From Tipula vernalis (Eukaryota > Arthropoda > Insecta > Diptera > Tipulidae), in the NCBI GenBank assembly GCA_958295665.1, contig OY282560.1, positions 27,451,492 to 27,515,491 of the forward strand: DNA of 64,000 bases, written 5' to 3'. This document shows, piece by piece, positions 46,866-58,194 of the stretch. Under the pieces are notes generated by a model. The model worked only from the letters and a program-made list of their open reading frames with translations, did not search any database and was not told where the DNA came from. A program made the position numbers and the translations under genes. How positions within the stretch are numbered: position 1 is the first letter of the stretch; every line of letters begins with the position of its first letter.

Positions 46866-47125
46866 ATGATTCATTTTAAAAATTCGCGACACACAAATCA
46901 AATAATAAAATTCCGAAGTATTTTAAATGAATGGCTTGGTCGTTGTCGGTTGCCACACTTCTTAAAAGGTGTGCGTTATTCTCCTATAGGTCAATTAACT
47001 TTGAAAAATACAAATAAAAAATGTAAATTTCTCAGAGAGTTGGATACGTACCAGCAGCTGTGTCGTGTATAATCCAAAAATTCGCAGAAGTGGGATTGTC
47101 TTTGTTTTCTGTGGAAATTTAAATT
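46866..47125 (+). repeat. Degenerate direct repeat, copy 2
   Basis: Counterpart of 45905-46180, with ATGATTCATTTTAA, TTGCCACACTTCTTAA, AGCAGCTGTG and AGTGGGATTGTC in the same order. It ends about 75 bases before the splice acceptor of the host exon. Confidence 0.45.
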
Positions 47126-47199
47126 AAACGTTAAATTACTGATAATTTGTGTGACATGTTAAATACTAAAATTTTCGTTTTTTATTATTTTATTTTCAG

Positions 47200-48258
47200 G
47201 ATATACCGCTCCATCCATATAAAACACCACAAACCGCACCGCTAGCAACATCGGCCCGCTTTCAATTCGATCCACCACAATCACCAAAAAGTGTTCGTAC
47301 TTTTAACGAAAAAAGTCAAACCCTCTTTACGTTCGACGATCTAAAATTTAAACTAAAACCAAAACAAGCAACACACAACACCAACAATTCAAGTGAAAAT
47401 TTGAAATTAAGTCGCCTGCGATCGCACAAAACAAAAAAACAGCATCAACGCGGCGATCAAGGTGATATCGATGCGGACGACGATGATGATGATGTACACG
47501 GTCGCGCTCGTATAATGTCAACGTATCGTGGTGAAAAAAAAATTAAAAATTCAACAATGTTCCCATTCGATCGAGAAGCGCTCGACTATGAGCGAATACA
47601 GCGTGAATGTTTTGCGTGTGACGATGAAAGTTCGAACGGGGATACAAATATGTACTATGACGGCGTTAAAATGTCATCACAAAAATATTTAGACGAACGT
47701 AATTACTTTAGTGATGATATACGAAGCCCGAGTGAAATATTCTATCAGTATACCCTGTTGTCGCAGGAAGAATATCAAGAGAAAACTGCATCACATAATC
47801 AGCGACGTAATCAAAAGTATCATAATAAAAGTTATCGTAAATCGAAAAATCGTGCCACCGATCGATATGAGCTAGATCATTTTAATACTACTGTTTCTAG
47901 TCCTCGTACTAATGGTTCATCACCAACACCGTTGCCTCATTCACAGCAGCAACAAAATCAAACGAGCGGACAACCATCAAATACACCACCATTACCTGAT
48001 CTACGTTTTGATTACTTCACCGAACTGACCAATAGTTGTAGTAATAAAACGAATAAAATGAATAATACGAATACATCGACATCATCGTCGACTTCATCAT
48101 CGCAACAAGATGATTTATTGGCAACATGCCAAAAATATACGAGCAACAATTGTAGCGCAAACACAAACGGTGGTGGTAGTGGTCCTATAAATGTAACACC
48201 AAATCCAATGGATACGGCAGTTTATACACAACCGCGAGCAACAATAGTCGTACAACAA
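47200..48258 (+). CDS. Host gene internal exon, 353 codons, disordered region
   Basis: A pyrimidine-rich tract and TTTTCAG acceptor (AG at 47198-47199) open a frame that stays clean for 353 codons. It ends at a CAA|GTACGT donor (48258/48259), phase 0 on both sides. It starts DIPLHPYKTPQTAPLATSAR and includes FNEKSQTLFTFDDLKFKLK (codons about 32-50). An acidic DADDDDDDVHG run is at codons 90-100, and MFPFDREALDYERIQRECF at about codon 121. A Q-rich stretch (SQQQQNQ, about 248), a Ser/Thr/Asn run (about 285-300) and PRATIVVQQ at the end follow. The composition and polar runs indicate an intrinsically disordered segment of a large, probably regulatory or scaffolding protein. No catalytic domain is visible and I do not recognise the gene. 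The frame runs on to a stop at 48343 if the donor is not used. It differs strongly from its transposon-derived surroundings and has no frameshifts. Confidence 0.82.
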
Positions 48259-48831
48259 GTACGTACACACAAATTACATTATACATACAAAGTTTTTTAT
48301 CTATTTATTTACAATATTTTTATACATACAGAGAGATTATCGTAATTTTGTGTTTTTTTCATTAATATTTTCGTAATTTCTAAAAATAATGATTGAGTTT
48401 TTCATGTTTTTCCAATTGTGAGCGGGGGGAGAGAGATACTCGTAAACAGTGTAAAAAGCCGGTCCTCTCCAAAAATAATTTTTATTTATTTATTTATTTA
48501 TTTTGAGTTGTAATTATAATTTCGATTGTGTGTACATAACGGCGCGCGTAAATAATAAAACCAAAAAAAAAAAAAAAAAAACTGAGTGGAAAAGTCGAAC
48601 CAAGTAAATTTATCGTCGTTGTTTTCCTTGCTAAATTTGTTTGTGCTCCAAATCAGTTTTGTGGACATAATTCTAGTTTGTGATTGAAAAGTGACAATAT
48701 ATTGCTGATAAAATATGACAACAGTCGCACACGTCATTTCTTTTGCCGTTGAAATTCTCGAAATTGTCTTGTTCCTATTGATATTATTATAGAACTTTGA
48801 AGAGGTAACTCTATATAGACACTTAATTTCA
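48259..48831 (+). promoter_or_regulatory. Intron / candidate internal promoter region
   Basis: Holds a GGGGGGAGAGAGA motif near 48425-48437 (GAGA-type), a TTTA repeat run (about 48480-48503) and an A-run (about 48562-48580). It would be an intron for transcripts using the 47200 exon, and the promoter and 5' UTR for transcripts starting at the 48832 exon. No clear TATA or initiator was chosen. Confidence 0.3.
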
Positions 48832-48903
48832 ATGGATTTTATAAAGGCTAAATTTAAAAATTTCTACAGTAAATCGAAAACTGATAAGAGTTTAATGGTT
48901 AAG
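48832..48903 (+). CDS. Candidate alternative first coding exon (24 codons)
   Basis: ATG at 48832 opens a 24-codon frame, beginning MDFIKAKFKNFYSKSKTDKS and ending LMVK. It runs directly into a strong donor, AAG|GTGAGC (GT at 48904-48905), in phase 0. That matches the phase of the large exon 574 bp upstream, so both could splice to the same downstream exon. The peptide is basic and short, as expected for an alternative N-terminus. There is an in-frame region without acceptor-like sequence immediately upstream, and the A/T-rich leader ATTTCA precedes the ATG. Alternatively it is a separate gene's first exon. No further exon is seen up to 64 kb, implying an intron of more than 15 kb. Confidence 0.5.
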
Positions 48904-50249
48904 GTGAGCACAAATCTTTTTAATTTATACAAACACAAAAAAAAAATTTTTTTGTTCTTTTCAACACTTCTTCAAGCGAACTCTTTTTAAAATTTTTTTT
49001 TTTTTTATTTATATTCTTAAAGGTGATAGACTCTTATATCTGTGATAAATGTTTGAAATTGTATTCAAATTGTGGCCTTCCCACATAACAGCTACATAAT
49101 ATAATGTTCAAGAGAGATGCCCGACTTTGCACACTTTGTGATAATTAAAAATCTGGATAAATCCTAAATTTTATTCATAGTTTGATGGAATCGTGTGTAT
49201 ATGCGCTCTACGGCAAATGAGACTTGTACGTGTTAAAATTAATTCCGAAATTAAAATTAATTATTTATTTATAAATTGTTATATTGTAATATATGTATGT
49301 ATAAATGAAAAATTTGTTATTCTTGTATTTTATTTCATTGCATCAAACTGTGAAAATTTTTTTTTGTAAATTGGAAAATTAATTTTTTCATACTCGCCAT
49401 TTTTTCGAACCCAACCGCATAATTAATTGTATGTGTTAATTTAATTTATTTTGTCATTTGTTTTCCGGCCCTTTGAATGCGTAAAGTATAATTTATATTA
49501 TTAATTATACGCTGGTTGGTGTAATTAATTTGTTGTGAGATGTTGTAAGATGAAAGTGACTTGGTTTATGTGTAATTATGGTGTTTTATGCAGGAAGTAA
49601 TTTTCTTTCTTTTTTATGGTGGACAAACTAATTGATCGGTTTGTGTGCAAGAAGGTATGTATGCAAGATCAAAGTGTTCTTCACGAATACTAAATTCTTA
49701 TAAGTAAACACTTAAGCATACCGTTTGTAAAGCAACTGGTATCAAATATTGCATTATAGTTTTCTGGGTCAAGATTATTGAGTTTAAGGCCAAACCCCGT
49801 TTAATTCTTAAACTACAAACTCCTAAATTTTTATAATTGATTCTTGGGTTAAACTGGGCCTTCCACCGCAACTCATCCCCAAAATGTTAATTTCCTACTT
49901 TTCAATTTCCATAATGTCCAAATAACTAATTTTTCTTTAGTGGAATCACTTGTCGAAATAAGCCAGCAAGGCCAAAAGTAGTAGTGCAGTAATAGTAGTG
50001 TTTAAAAAAAAATGTTTAACTATAAGAAGTTTCGAGTTTAAGCAGTTCCGAACAGGAGAATTTAAAAATTACAAAATTATTTATTAAACAAATTCTAAAG
50101 ACATTCACCCCAAATGAAAATGTAAATCAGAAATAGATATTTTGCGAATATAGTCCAAGTATAAAATTTCGATTCTATTTTTTTTACTAAAATTTCAGTA
50201 TAGGTACCAATGCGCAAGGACTTCGTCCACTCATTGACACTATTCGGTC
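48904..50249 (+). other. Inferred intron start
   Basis: AT-rich, no coding sequence or repeat pair recognised. Several A and T homopolymers. Presumed intron of the host gene. Confidence 0.45.
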
Positions 50250-50392
50250 CAAGTTGCTTACCCAGAATACGTTAAACATTCTCATAATTCACATGTATAT
50301 ACAACACCAAATCCTGAAATTTTTATACATGTCACCACCGGGGATCGAAAATGCCGCCCAAGTAACAATGCAAGCATTCTATTCACTGTATC
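50250..50392 (-). repeat. SINE-like repeat, copy 1 (- strand)
   Basis: Read on the - strand from 50392, it has the head TACAGTGAAT...TTACTTGGG...TTTTCGATCC...GGTGGTGAC and the body TTTCAGGATTTGGTGTTGT. It parallels the better-preserved copy at 56819-57000. Diverged. Confidence 0.6.
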
Positions 50393-50685
50393 TAATTTAA
50401 AAAATTAAGAAATTCGTAAAATTTCGAAACATTAATTACAAAATTCTATATTTTTAGGTCATTCCCGAATTTAAAAATTAAAAATCTTTCTATATTTTTC
50501 AAAATTTCTTAATTCTTTTTTTTTTTAGTTAATCGTAAAATTCGAAATTTTTTAATAAAATTTTCTAAAATATTCTTAGAATTTCAAAATATTAAAATAT
50601 TTGCTTTTTAATTCGTACTCAAATTGCAATATTTTTAGTTTCAAATTTTCAAATTTTCGTGTAAATTTTTTTACACTATTAATTT
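50393..50685. other. AT-rich intron sequence
   Basis: Low-complexity AAATTTCGAAATTT-type sequence. No feature recognised. Confidence 0.45.
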
Positions 50686-50987
50686 CGAAATTTAAGTCAA
50701 AAATATGAATAGGAAGAATCTAAATTTTGAGTGAAGCAGGATGCAGGCCTTGTAAGTGTTTCAAAATTTATGAATATTTTTTGGAATTTTTAAATTAAAA
50801 ATATCGAAAAATTTAAGATCGTCATAAAAAATTAAAATTAATTTTTTATGACGATCTTTAATTTCTCGATATTTTTAATTTAAAAATTCCAAAAAATATT
50901 TATAAATTTTGAAACACTTACAAGGCCTGCATCCTGCTTCACTCAAAATTTAGATTCTTCCTATTCATATTTTTGACCTAAATTTCG
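50686..50987. repeat. 149-bp-arm hairpin with 4-nt loop
   Basis: 50686-50834 and 50839-50987 are inverted copies with only a few mismatches around an AAAT loop. The arms include AGTGAAGCAGGATGCAGGCC and its complement. Such a transcript would fold into a nearly perfect long double strand. The right arm is also the start of the 0.78-kb tandem repeat. Confidence 0.95.
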
Positions 50988-52440
50988 AAATTCGATCTAT
51001 GAGGGTCTTGAAAATTTTAAGTGTGAAATTCGCATAAAGTATCTGGTTAAAATTCGAACCTCAATGTGAAAATTCGAATGGCCGAATTTATGAATGTACA
51101 TTGTGCATTAAAATCTTCGATGTTTGTATTTTAAATATACCGCAACCTTGTTAAATTGAAATTTTTCATTTTACTAGATTTCATAAGTTTAACGATATTT
51201 TTAATATTGTAAAATCCATACGTAAAAAATCAGTAATTTTTTGATTTATATTAAATAACTTAAACTCGTACTCAAACTGTTTAAAACTTTCTTTAAAATT
51301 TAACGTCACCGAATTTGAAATTTTAATTTCTCGTAATCAAGATTTTTGAAATATTTATAAAATGTTGAAACATTAAAATGTTAAAATTCGAGATTTTCAA
51401 TTTCAGCTTTCAAAATTTCAAAATACTTGTCACATTCAAAATTTAAAAATTCAAAATTCTTGAATTGTTCATTTACATTCATTATTGAATTTCTTATTAT
51501 CTTCGTAAAATTCGAAATTTCTAAATAAAATTTTTTCTAAAATATTCGTAGAATTTTTTAGGTTTTTAATTCATACTCAAACTGCAAATTTATTTACAAA
51601 TTTTGGAATTTTCTTAAAAATAATTTTCTATGACGATCTTAAATTTTAATTTAATTTAAAAATTCCCAAAAAATATTCATAAATTTTGAAACACTTACAA
51701 GGCCTGCATCCTGCTTCACTCAAAATTTAGATTCTTCTATTCCATATTTTTAACCTAAATTTCAAAATTCGATGTATAAGAGTTTTTGAAAATTTTAGGC
51801 GTGAAATTCGCATAAAGCATGTGGTTAAAAAATTCGAACCTCAATGTGAAAATTCAAATGACCGAAATTTGTGAATGTACATTGTGCATTAAAATCTTCG
51901 ATGTTTGTATTTTAAATATACCACAACCTTTTAAAATCGAAATTTTTTCATTTTTACTTGATTTCATAAATTTAAGGATATTTGTAATCTTGTAAAATCC
52001 ATACGTAAAAAAATCAGTAATTTTTTTGATTTACATTAAATAACTTAAAATACCTGTAACGCACGTCACTCAAAATTCGAACTCGTACTCAAATTGTTTA
52101 AAATTTTCTTTAAAATTTAACGTAACCAAATTTGAAATTTTAATTTCTCGTAATCAAGATTTTTGAAATATTTATAAAATGTTGAAACTTTAAAATGTTA
52201 AATTTCGAGATTTTCAATTTCAGCTTGTCACATTCAAATTTAAAAATTCAAAATTATTGAATTGTTCATTCACATACATTATTGAATTTCTTATTTTCTT
52301 CGTAAAATTCGACATTTCTAAATACAATTTTCTAAAATATTCATTTAATTTCAAATTATTCAAATATTTGGTTTTTAATTCGTACTCAATTTTCAAATTT
52401 TTAGTTTAAAATTTCCAAGTTTCTTTGTAAATTTTATAGT
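50843..52440 (+). repeat. 0.78-kb tandem repeat, copies 1 and 2
   Basis: Copy 1 begins at the hairpin's right arm and copy 2 about 51622. TCAATGTGAAAATTC at 51061 recurs at 51841, and TTGTGCATTAAAATCTTCGA at 51101 recurs at 51882. The landmark order is the same in both: CAAGGCCTGCATCCTGCTTC, ATTCGCATAAAG, TTTAAATATACC and CGTAATCAAGATTTTTG. They are about 90 percent alike by eye. Confidence 0.88.
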
Positions 52441-52699
52441 TAAGGGACTGTACATCCTTCAAAATTAAATATGAACGGTTTCGAATTCTATTTTTAATAA
52501 TCAAAATTTCCAGAATTTTAAAAATTCGAAAAATAATATTTGTAAAGTTTGAAACACTTACAAAGCCTGCTTCCTCCTTGACTCAAAATTGAAACTATTC
52601 TTATTGAAAGTCTTATGAAAGTTTTGAAAATTTTGTGTTTGAAATTCCAATTGGGTCAAATTAAAATTTGAAAATTAAAATCACCGAAATTTATGTACC
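52441..52699 (+). repeat. 0.78-kb repeat, copy 3 (left part)
   Basis: GAAACACTTACAAAGCCTGCTTCC and following sequence match copies 1 and 2 with more divergence. The copy is interrupted at 52699 by the hAT element and resumes at 55096 with CATTATGCATTAAAGTCTATGA, continuing to about 55380. Confidence 0.72.
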
Positions 52700-55095
52700 T
52701 AGTGTTCCTGATTTCTCGATTTTTAAATTTCTCGAGAATTAAAACGATACACTTCGGTTATAACGTCAAATTAAAACCCAACGTATCGTTACACTAATTT
52801 TCGAATATTAAGTGAAACTATTTTTTTTAATTGTAAATAATAAATTTAATAATTTAATAATCAAACTTAAATCTTTAAAATTATACCAATTCAGAACATT
52901 TTGTTTTAAGGTACAAATTCACAGCATTTTGTATTGTGCATATTTACATATACGAAATAATAAATTAATAATATATTTAGTTCTTAAAATAATAAATCAT
53001 AAATGATTTGACAGTAAAAAAAAAATTCAATTTGAGTTTCTTTTAACATAAATTTTTTAAAAGCATAAAGCTCTAAACCCCCGTTAGATAATCGGGTTCC
53101 CTTTTTTGGTTACAAATTCATTAGCCGTGGAAAAATTCCGTTCATTCTGTGTTGATGTTGGTTTGATTGTTAAAAGCGAATTTAACAATAATTTTATTGA
53201 GTCACTTCTTGTTCCGTGTTTTCAAAAATACTTATTTCCTTATTTTAAGTTTTCATATTATCCTGACAATGCGGTTGAATTTGAAACTCTTTTGACATTT
53301 CCAAAATTGATAATTCCAACTGCTCTTGTAATGACAACGTATGATTTTCAGAACAGTCCGGATTTCCTAAACTTTCGGAGCCATCGATAAACTCTTCCTC
53401 ATTCGCTCCGTTCACTTGAGTTAACAAATTCCTCGCTAATTTTAAAATTTCAGATTTAGAAGATGTACTGAAAAAAACATCATTTTCTCGAATTGAAAAG
53501 GATTGTGGATTATTCAGATACTTCATTAGAGATACAAATACTTCATCTCGCCGTTTTGAAAGTTCAGTTTTTAATGAAAGCATCATTTCTTTACTCAACT
53601 CAGTATTTGGATTTTCAAGACTATTAAATGAAAATTTAAGAGCCCCTTCCGCCGTTAACAAAGTGGCATCTTCCCTACTGAGGCTTTTTACATTAATAGA
53701 AAGAGGTTGGAGAATGCCTAGTAATGTATTTGCGGTCTTGATGTGTTCTTCATTTATCATGTTCTCCAACTTTAAATCACTCAATGCCTTCTTGATTGGT
53801 TCCTTGAGTCGTACAAATCGTTCAAGCATGGATTCTAACGAGTTCCACCTGGTTTTACACTCCACAATTAACTTTAATTGGTTTTTTTTCAACTTCGACG
53901 ACGTATGTTTGAAGGATGTTGTTCCTTGCGAGAGAGTTTCGAAAAATGTTTACAACTTTCATAATTTTAGTGATGGTCGTAATAAAGTATTTGAAATTTC
54001 GACGGTTTCTAGTTCTGAGTTTGAACTATTCTGATCCTCACTGGACAGGCTGATGATGATGGTGTGTTAATGACATATGCGTTTTTATTAATATATAAGA
54101 CTTTAATAACAGCCAAATGTCCATGAACATGTAACACAGTTGTTGGTGAGAAGACCTACCAAATTTTTGCATCACAGCAGCCCCATCCGACATAACGCTA
54201 ATAATATCATTTTTCAATTCAATTCCAAATGATTTTAGTTATTACAGGGATTAGGCCCAAATTATCCGATTCAGTGATATTATAATATATCTGAACATCC
54301 ATAAATCTTTTGTTGTTGACGCTAGTCCATTAGTCCAGGGATATGCTAAACTTTTTGTTACTGTTTTTTAGAAAATTAATTTTATTTAGTAACTCAAGTT
54401 TTATAGTTTCAAAAAATTTAATGACTAGTTAGTTCCTTTATATTTGAAGGGTTTTTCGGAAAATTGTTAAATCCTTTAGCGATCATACTTTGTCGAATAA
54501 AGCTACTTTTTGTAATTCTGTGGAAAGAAAACCGATCAACAGTAACTGATTTTTTGAATATCACCGTTGATTTGAACACATCTCTTATGTGCGGGATTAC
54601 TTCTTCCACTGGTGCATGTCTCTGGCTCTTTTCTTCTCAAAGAATTTTCAAATGTCTATGAAGACCAGTGGCTGCAGATCCTTCACATAATATGGTTTTA
54701 CCACATATATTGCAGTTTGATGCATCTTTATTGTTTCTGGTAAAATGTTTCCAAACATCATCATTTTAATGGCTATTTGAAGAAAATGGTCAAATTTTTA
54801 AAAACAATTTTAAAAAGCAGCTATTTACATAAAATATTTTATTTACCTCAATAACTATTGTGTCTTGACAATTTTTTGTTTATGATTGTTTTCCATTTCA
54901 CACAAAATGTCAAACTACCATCATTTTAGTTCTCGTTTGTTCCGAGAAGCGCAAACATTTATATTTTTGATTGTTTTTAGTATATTTGACCGTTTATTTT
55001 TTAAATGCAGCAAAAATATTTTTCTCGAGAAAAATAAAAATTTTCTCGAGAAATCGAGATTAGATTTTTGTTAAATTTCTCGAGAAGAAACACTA
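52700..55095 (-). mobile_element. hAT transposon with 8-bp target duplication
   Basis: The ends read TAGTGTTCCTGATTTCTCGA (52700) and, from the other side, TAGTGTTTCTTCTCGAGAAA (55095). Exact 8-bp duplications TATGTACC flank it at 52692-52699 and 55096-55103, the length diagnostic of hAT. Length is 2396 bp. Subterminal CTCGAGAAA motifs recur near both ends. It carries one decayed transposase gene on the - strand and sits inside copy 3 of the local tandem repeat. Confidence 0.92.
52990..54780 (-). pseudogene. hAT transposase (decayed)
   Basis: On the - strand, a BED-type zinc finger begins the gene: CNICGKTILCEGSAATGLHRHL (about 54640-54715). MEEVIPHIRDVFKSTVIFKK (about 54550-54609) and a DUF659/core part with SVMSDGAAV (about 54160-54220) follow in broken frames. 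The longest intact piece (53892-53245, 215 codons) has the hAT signature CKTRWNSLESMLERF and an alpha-helical insertion region. The C-terminal dimerisation region ERNFSTANEFVTKK (about 53100-53160) follows in a shifted frame. Several stops and shifts make it inactive. It is a different lineage from the hAT at 9.4 kb. Confidence 0.85.
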
Positions 55096-55103
55096 TATGT
55101 ACC

Positions 55104-55382
55104 TATATCCATTATGCATTAAAGTCTATGATATTTGTATTTAAAATGTTATTAAGAATGTCCAAAATTTGGTTTGTAAAACTGTAAAATGCATACCCGA
55201 ATTTCAAAATCCTCAATATTTTAAAATACTCTCTTTAAAACTAATCATGACCAAATTTGAAAATTCAATATCTCGCAATCAAAATTCAAAGTGTGCTGTA
55301 CTAGTCTATCCTTCGTAAATTCTGATTGCGAATTTTAGAAATATTTGTAAAATTTCAAAACGTTAAAATTTCTAAAAGCCGT
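55104..55382 (+). repeat. 0.78-kb repeat, copy 3 (right part)
   Basis: Continues the copy broken by the hAT. It includes GCATTAAAGTCTATGATATTTG, TAATCATGACCAAATTTGAAA and TCTCGCAATCAA, matching 51105-51350 in order. Confidence 0.7.
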
Positions 55383-55765
55383 GTTTTCCATGAGAACTGC
55401 ACTAGAACTCGATAAACTTTAAATTACTTTTATTCTATATAAACCGAAAAAAAAATTCATAGAGCGCCAATATGTAGTGTATTTGACATTAATACACATT
55501 TTAAGTTGAAACATTTCCCCCTTTAATTATTTCATCAATATTTTCTTATTTCTTGCTGACGTCATTACACGTAACTGCACTCGATAAATTCATGGGTTTA
55601 TCAAGTGTAACTAAAATAAAAGCTATAATTGTAATTATTTATTGCTGTAACAACTTATAATGTGTACTACACATTAACACTTTATAGATTAATTTATTTT
55701 GCTGTTTTCATAAAATAAAAGGAATTTAAAATTTATTGAGTTCTAGTGCAGTTCTCATGGAAAAC
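55383..55765. mobile_element. 383-bp MITE
   Basis: Inverted ends of about 49 bp, both reading GTTTTCCATGAGAACTGCAC from the outside, with only a few mismatches further in. No ORF. The flanks give no clear target duplication, so the superfamily is unassigned. Confidence 0.85.
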
Positions 55766-55894
55766 ATGACTTTCTCATTAATTTCATTTACATTAGATAG
55801 CTTTAACATTTCTGCATCCAAGTTCAATCGAAATTTTAAAAAATTTTAAATATTCTTAAAATTCTAACATATTTAAAAAATTAAAGTTTAATTT

Positions 55895-57010
55895 TTGAAA
55901 TATTGGAAATTTATATTGTCTGCTAATTTAAGTTATGAAGCACATTATGTGAATTGGCTCGAATTAATCGAATGAATATACTTTACTGAAAGTCTTTGAC
56001 GCGCTGAATTCGAATCCAAAGTCAGATTCTCTCTCCTGGTTCTAGTTTCCAGATATTCTCATCTAAAAGTTCTAAAATAACCGTTTTTCGACATATTTGA
56101 GGTTATGTTGCATCAAAAGGTAGTTTTTTTTTATAAAAACTTTAATGGGGTCCTAAAGAAGTACCTCTTCCTTTGTTCGAATATTTTTTTCTTCTTTAAG
56201 AACTCGTATGTGGAAATTTACAACATGTATGCAGGCTTTAAAGATATTTCAAAATTAACGAATATTTTTTGGAATTTTTAATTTATGAGTACCGAAATAA
56301 ATTAAGGTTCTATAATTGTATGAATATTAATAAGACAAAAATGCGAATATCGCAGACATTTAATTTCGAATGACGGGGCAGTAAATTGGAAATTTTTGGA
56401 AATTTGAAAATAATAATTTGGAATTTGGAATTTTAGTATGATTTATAGTATTTTGAAAATTTGAAAATTATATGTAATTTGAACAATAATGAATGTTAAT
56501 GAATAATTCAAGAATTTTGAATTTCTAAATTAGATTTGTGTGTTAAATATTTATTTCAGAATTCCATAATTGCAAATAGAATTTTGAAATTATTATTTTG
56601 AAATTTTACTTTTTTTTTTAAATTTAATTAGGGTTTGAAACAAGTTTGAAATAGCTTAAGAATTTCCGTTCGATAAGAATACACAAATTTTAATTAAACA
56701 TTTGGTTGTGAAAATAAAAACTATAATTTTTAAGAATATTTTAAAATTTTGGAAATTCAAATTGAGCATCTCGAAATTTAGGATTAAAGTACGAATATGA
56801 TAGACTTAATTTTCAAAGGTCGCCATCAGAAGGTGGTACAGTGAGTGAAACGCTTGCTTTGCTACCTGGGACCGGGTTCGATATCCGATGGTGACATTGT
56901 ATACAAATTTCATGATTTGGGGTTATGTTATTCATGCGTGTGTGTTTACGAGTACGTTCATCGTGTTCTTGGTACATTTAATGTTTGGGAGATAATTTTA
57001 CAACTTAAAA
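55895..57010 (+). repeat. Inverted duplication, left arm
   Basis: Matches 58195-59245 in opposite orientation. Landmark pairs are TCTAGTTTCCAGATATTC (56040) with GAATATCTGGAAAACTAGA (59106), and the AATTTCGAATGACGGGGCAGTAAATT region (56363) with AATTTACTGCACCGTCATTCGAAATT (58776). The SINE-like heads pair as 56819 with 58365. Old, with many indels. Confidence 0.78.
56819..57000 (+). repeat. SINE-like repeat with tRNA-like head, copy 2
   Basis: The head 56819-56895 folds like a tRNA. GTCGCCATC (56819-56827) can pair with GATGGTGAC (56887-56895). An A-box-like TGGTACAGTGAG (56834-56845) and a B-box-like GGTTCGATATCC (56875-56886) are present. The body that follows, ATACAAATTTCATGATTTGG then TGTGTGTTTACGAGTACGTTC and TTGGGAG, is shared with the copies at 50250 and 58215. 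No anticodon assignment is credible. An RNA polymerase III-type retroposon is the best reading. Confidence 0.62.
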
Positions 57011-58194
57011 TTTGATAAACAATTTTGGTCAAAATCGTTTGGCGAAATTCTTTAAGTAAGGCTGTTTGATATGCACAGTACAAACATCATAGGCAAAGGA
57101 AGCAGGACGGGATGATTCAAAAATTATGAAAAAGTTTAGAAAAGAATTCGAATTAACATTAAATTTGGGTTCGAATTTTGTAGTTAAATTCGTAACCATC
57201 ATTTTCTTTAAATGTTTGAACATTTCTTAATAATAATTGTCTGGCCCAATCACAATTCGTAAATTTCGAAATTATTAATTTTCAATTTTATAAAATTTGA
57301 ATCATAGATGTTAAACTAATTCTACGGATATTTGTATTCTTCAATTTTTTAGTTCTGCGTCAATCAAAATATTTTCGAAAACGAAATTACAGAAATAGTT
57401 TTAAATTTCCCAATTTTAGTTGTTAAATTTACACTCAAATTACAAAAATCCCAAATCTCTTGTTTTTGTACCAATAATTCTTAGATAATCCTATTTAAAA
57501 ATATTGCTTTCTAATTTTCGTAAAATTACAGAATATTTTTTCGAAATTTTTAATTCTAAATTTTCAGCAAAAGATTCTAAAAATTTTGAAATTTGAAATT
57601 TTTACACAAATTTCAAAATTTATTAATTCAAATTTTAAATGAATTGTTTGTGTGTTCCTTCAATCGATATTCTAGATTTAAAATTTTCTTAATTTTAAAT
57701 AGGGCTTCACACAATCGGAATGCTAACTCTACGATATTCGTAAATTTCAAATTTCGAAAAATAATTTTTGGTAAAATTTCAAAATATTAAGGTTTTAGTT
57801 TTCTTGTGTAATTAGATAGCTTTAACATTTCTGCATCTAAATTTAATCGAAATTTTCTGTCTTAACCTGCCAAATTCTTAATTTCGCATTTTAAAAAATA
57901 TAAAATATTTTTAAAATTCTAAGATAATTATATTTTTACTACAAAACTCATACTCAGGCTTAAAGAATTTCGAGCTTAAAGAAAACTTTAGTGTTCAAAT
58001 TAATGGCCAAATTTTAAAATTTAAGTAATCTAAATTTTAAACAAAAAAAAATTGTTTAGAATTTTGAAGTTTTCGCAAAAATTAGAGAATATTACAACTT
58101 TTTCAAAAAAACACGTAAATTAAAATTTTCCAAAAATGTCGACTAAAATTTCATAATTTAACATACGTTTGACCTAAATTTTCTATCATATTTC
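57011..58194. other. Spacer of inverted duplication, with direct repeat
   Basis: AT-rich. About 57210-57870 is repeated directly at about 59245-59815. Shared blocks are ATCATAGATGTTAAA, TTCTACGGATATTTGTAT, CACAATCGGAAT and ACGATATTCGTAAATTTCAAAT. No genes. Confidence 0.65.

Noticed and set aside
56819..56895. Functional tRNA gene
   Set aside because: The stem and box-like motifs are there, but the B-box has an extra base, no credible anticodon loop was found, and the sequence is the head of a repeat with a shared body in three copies.
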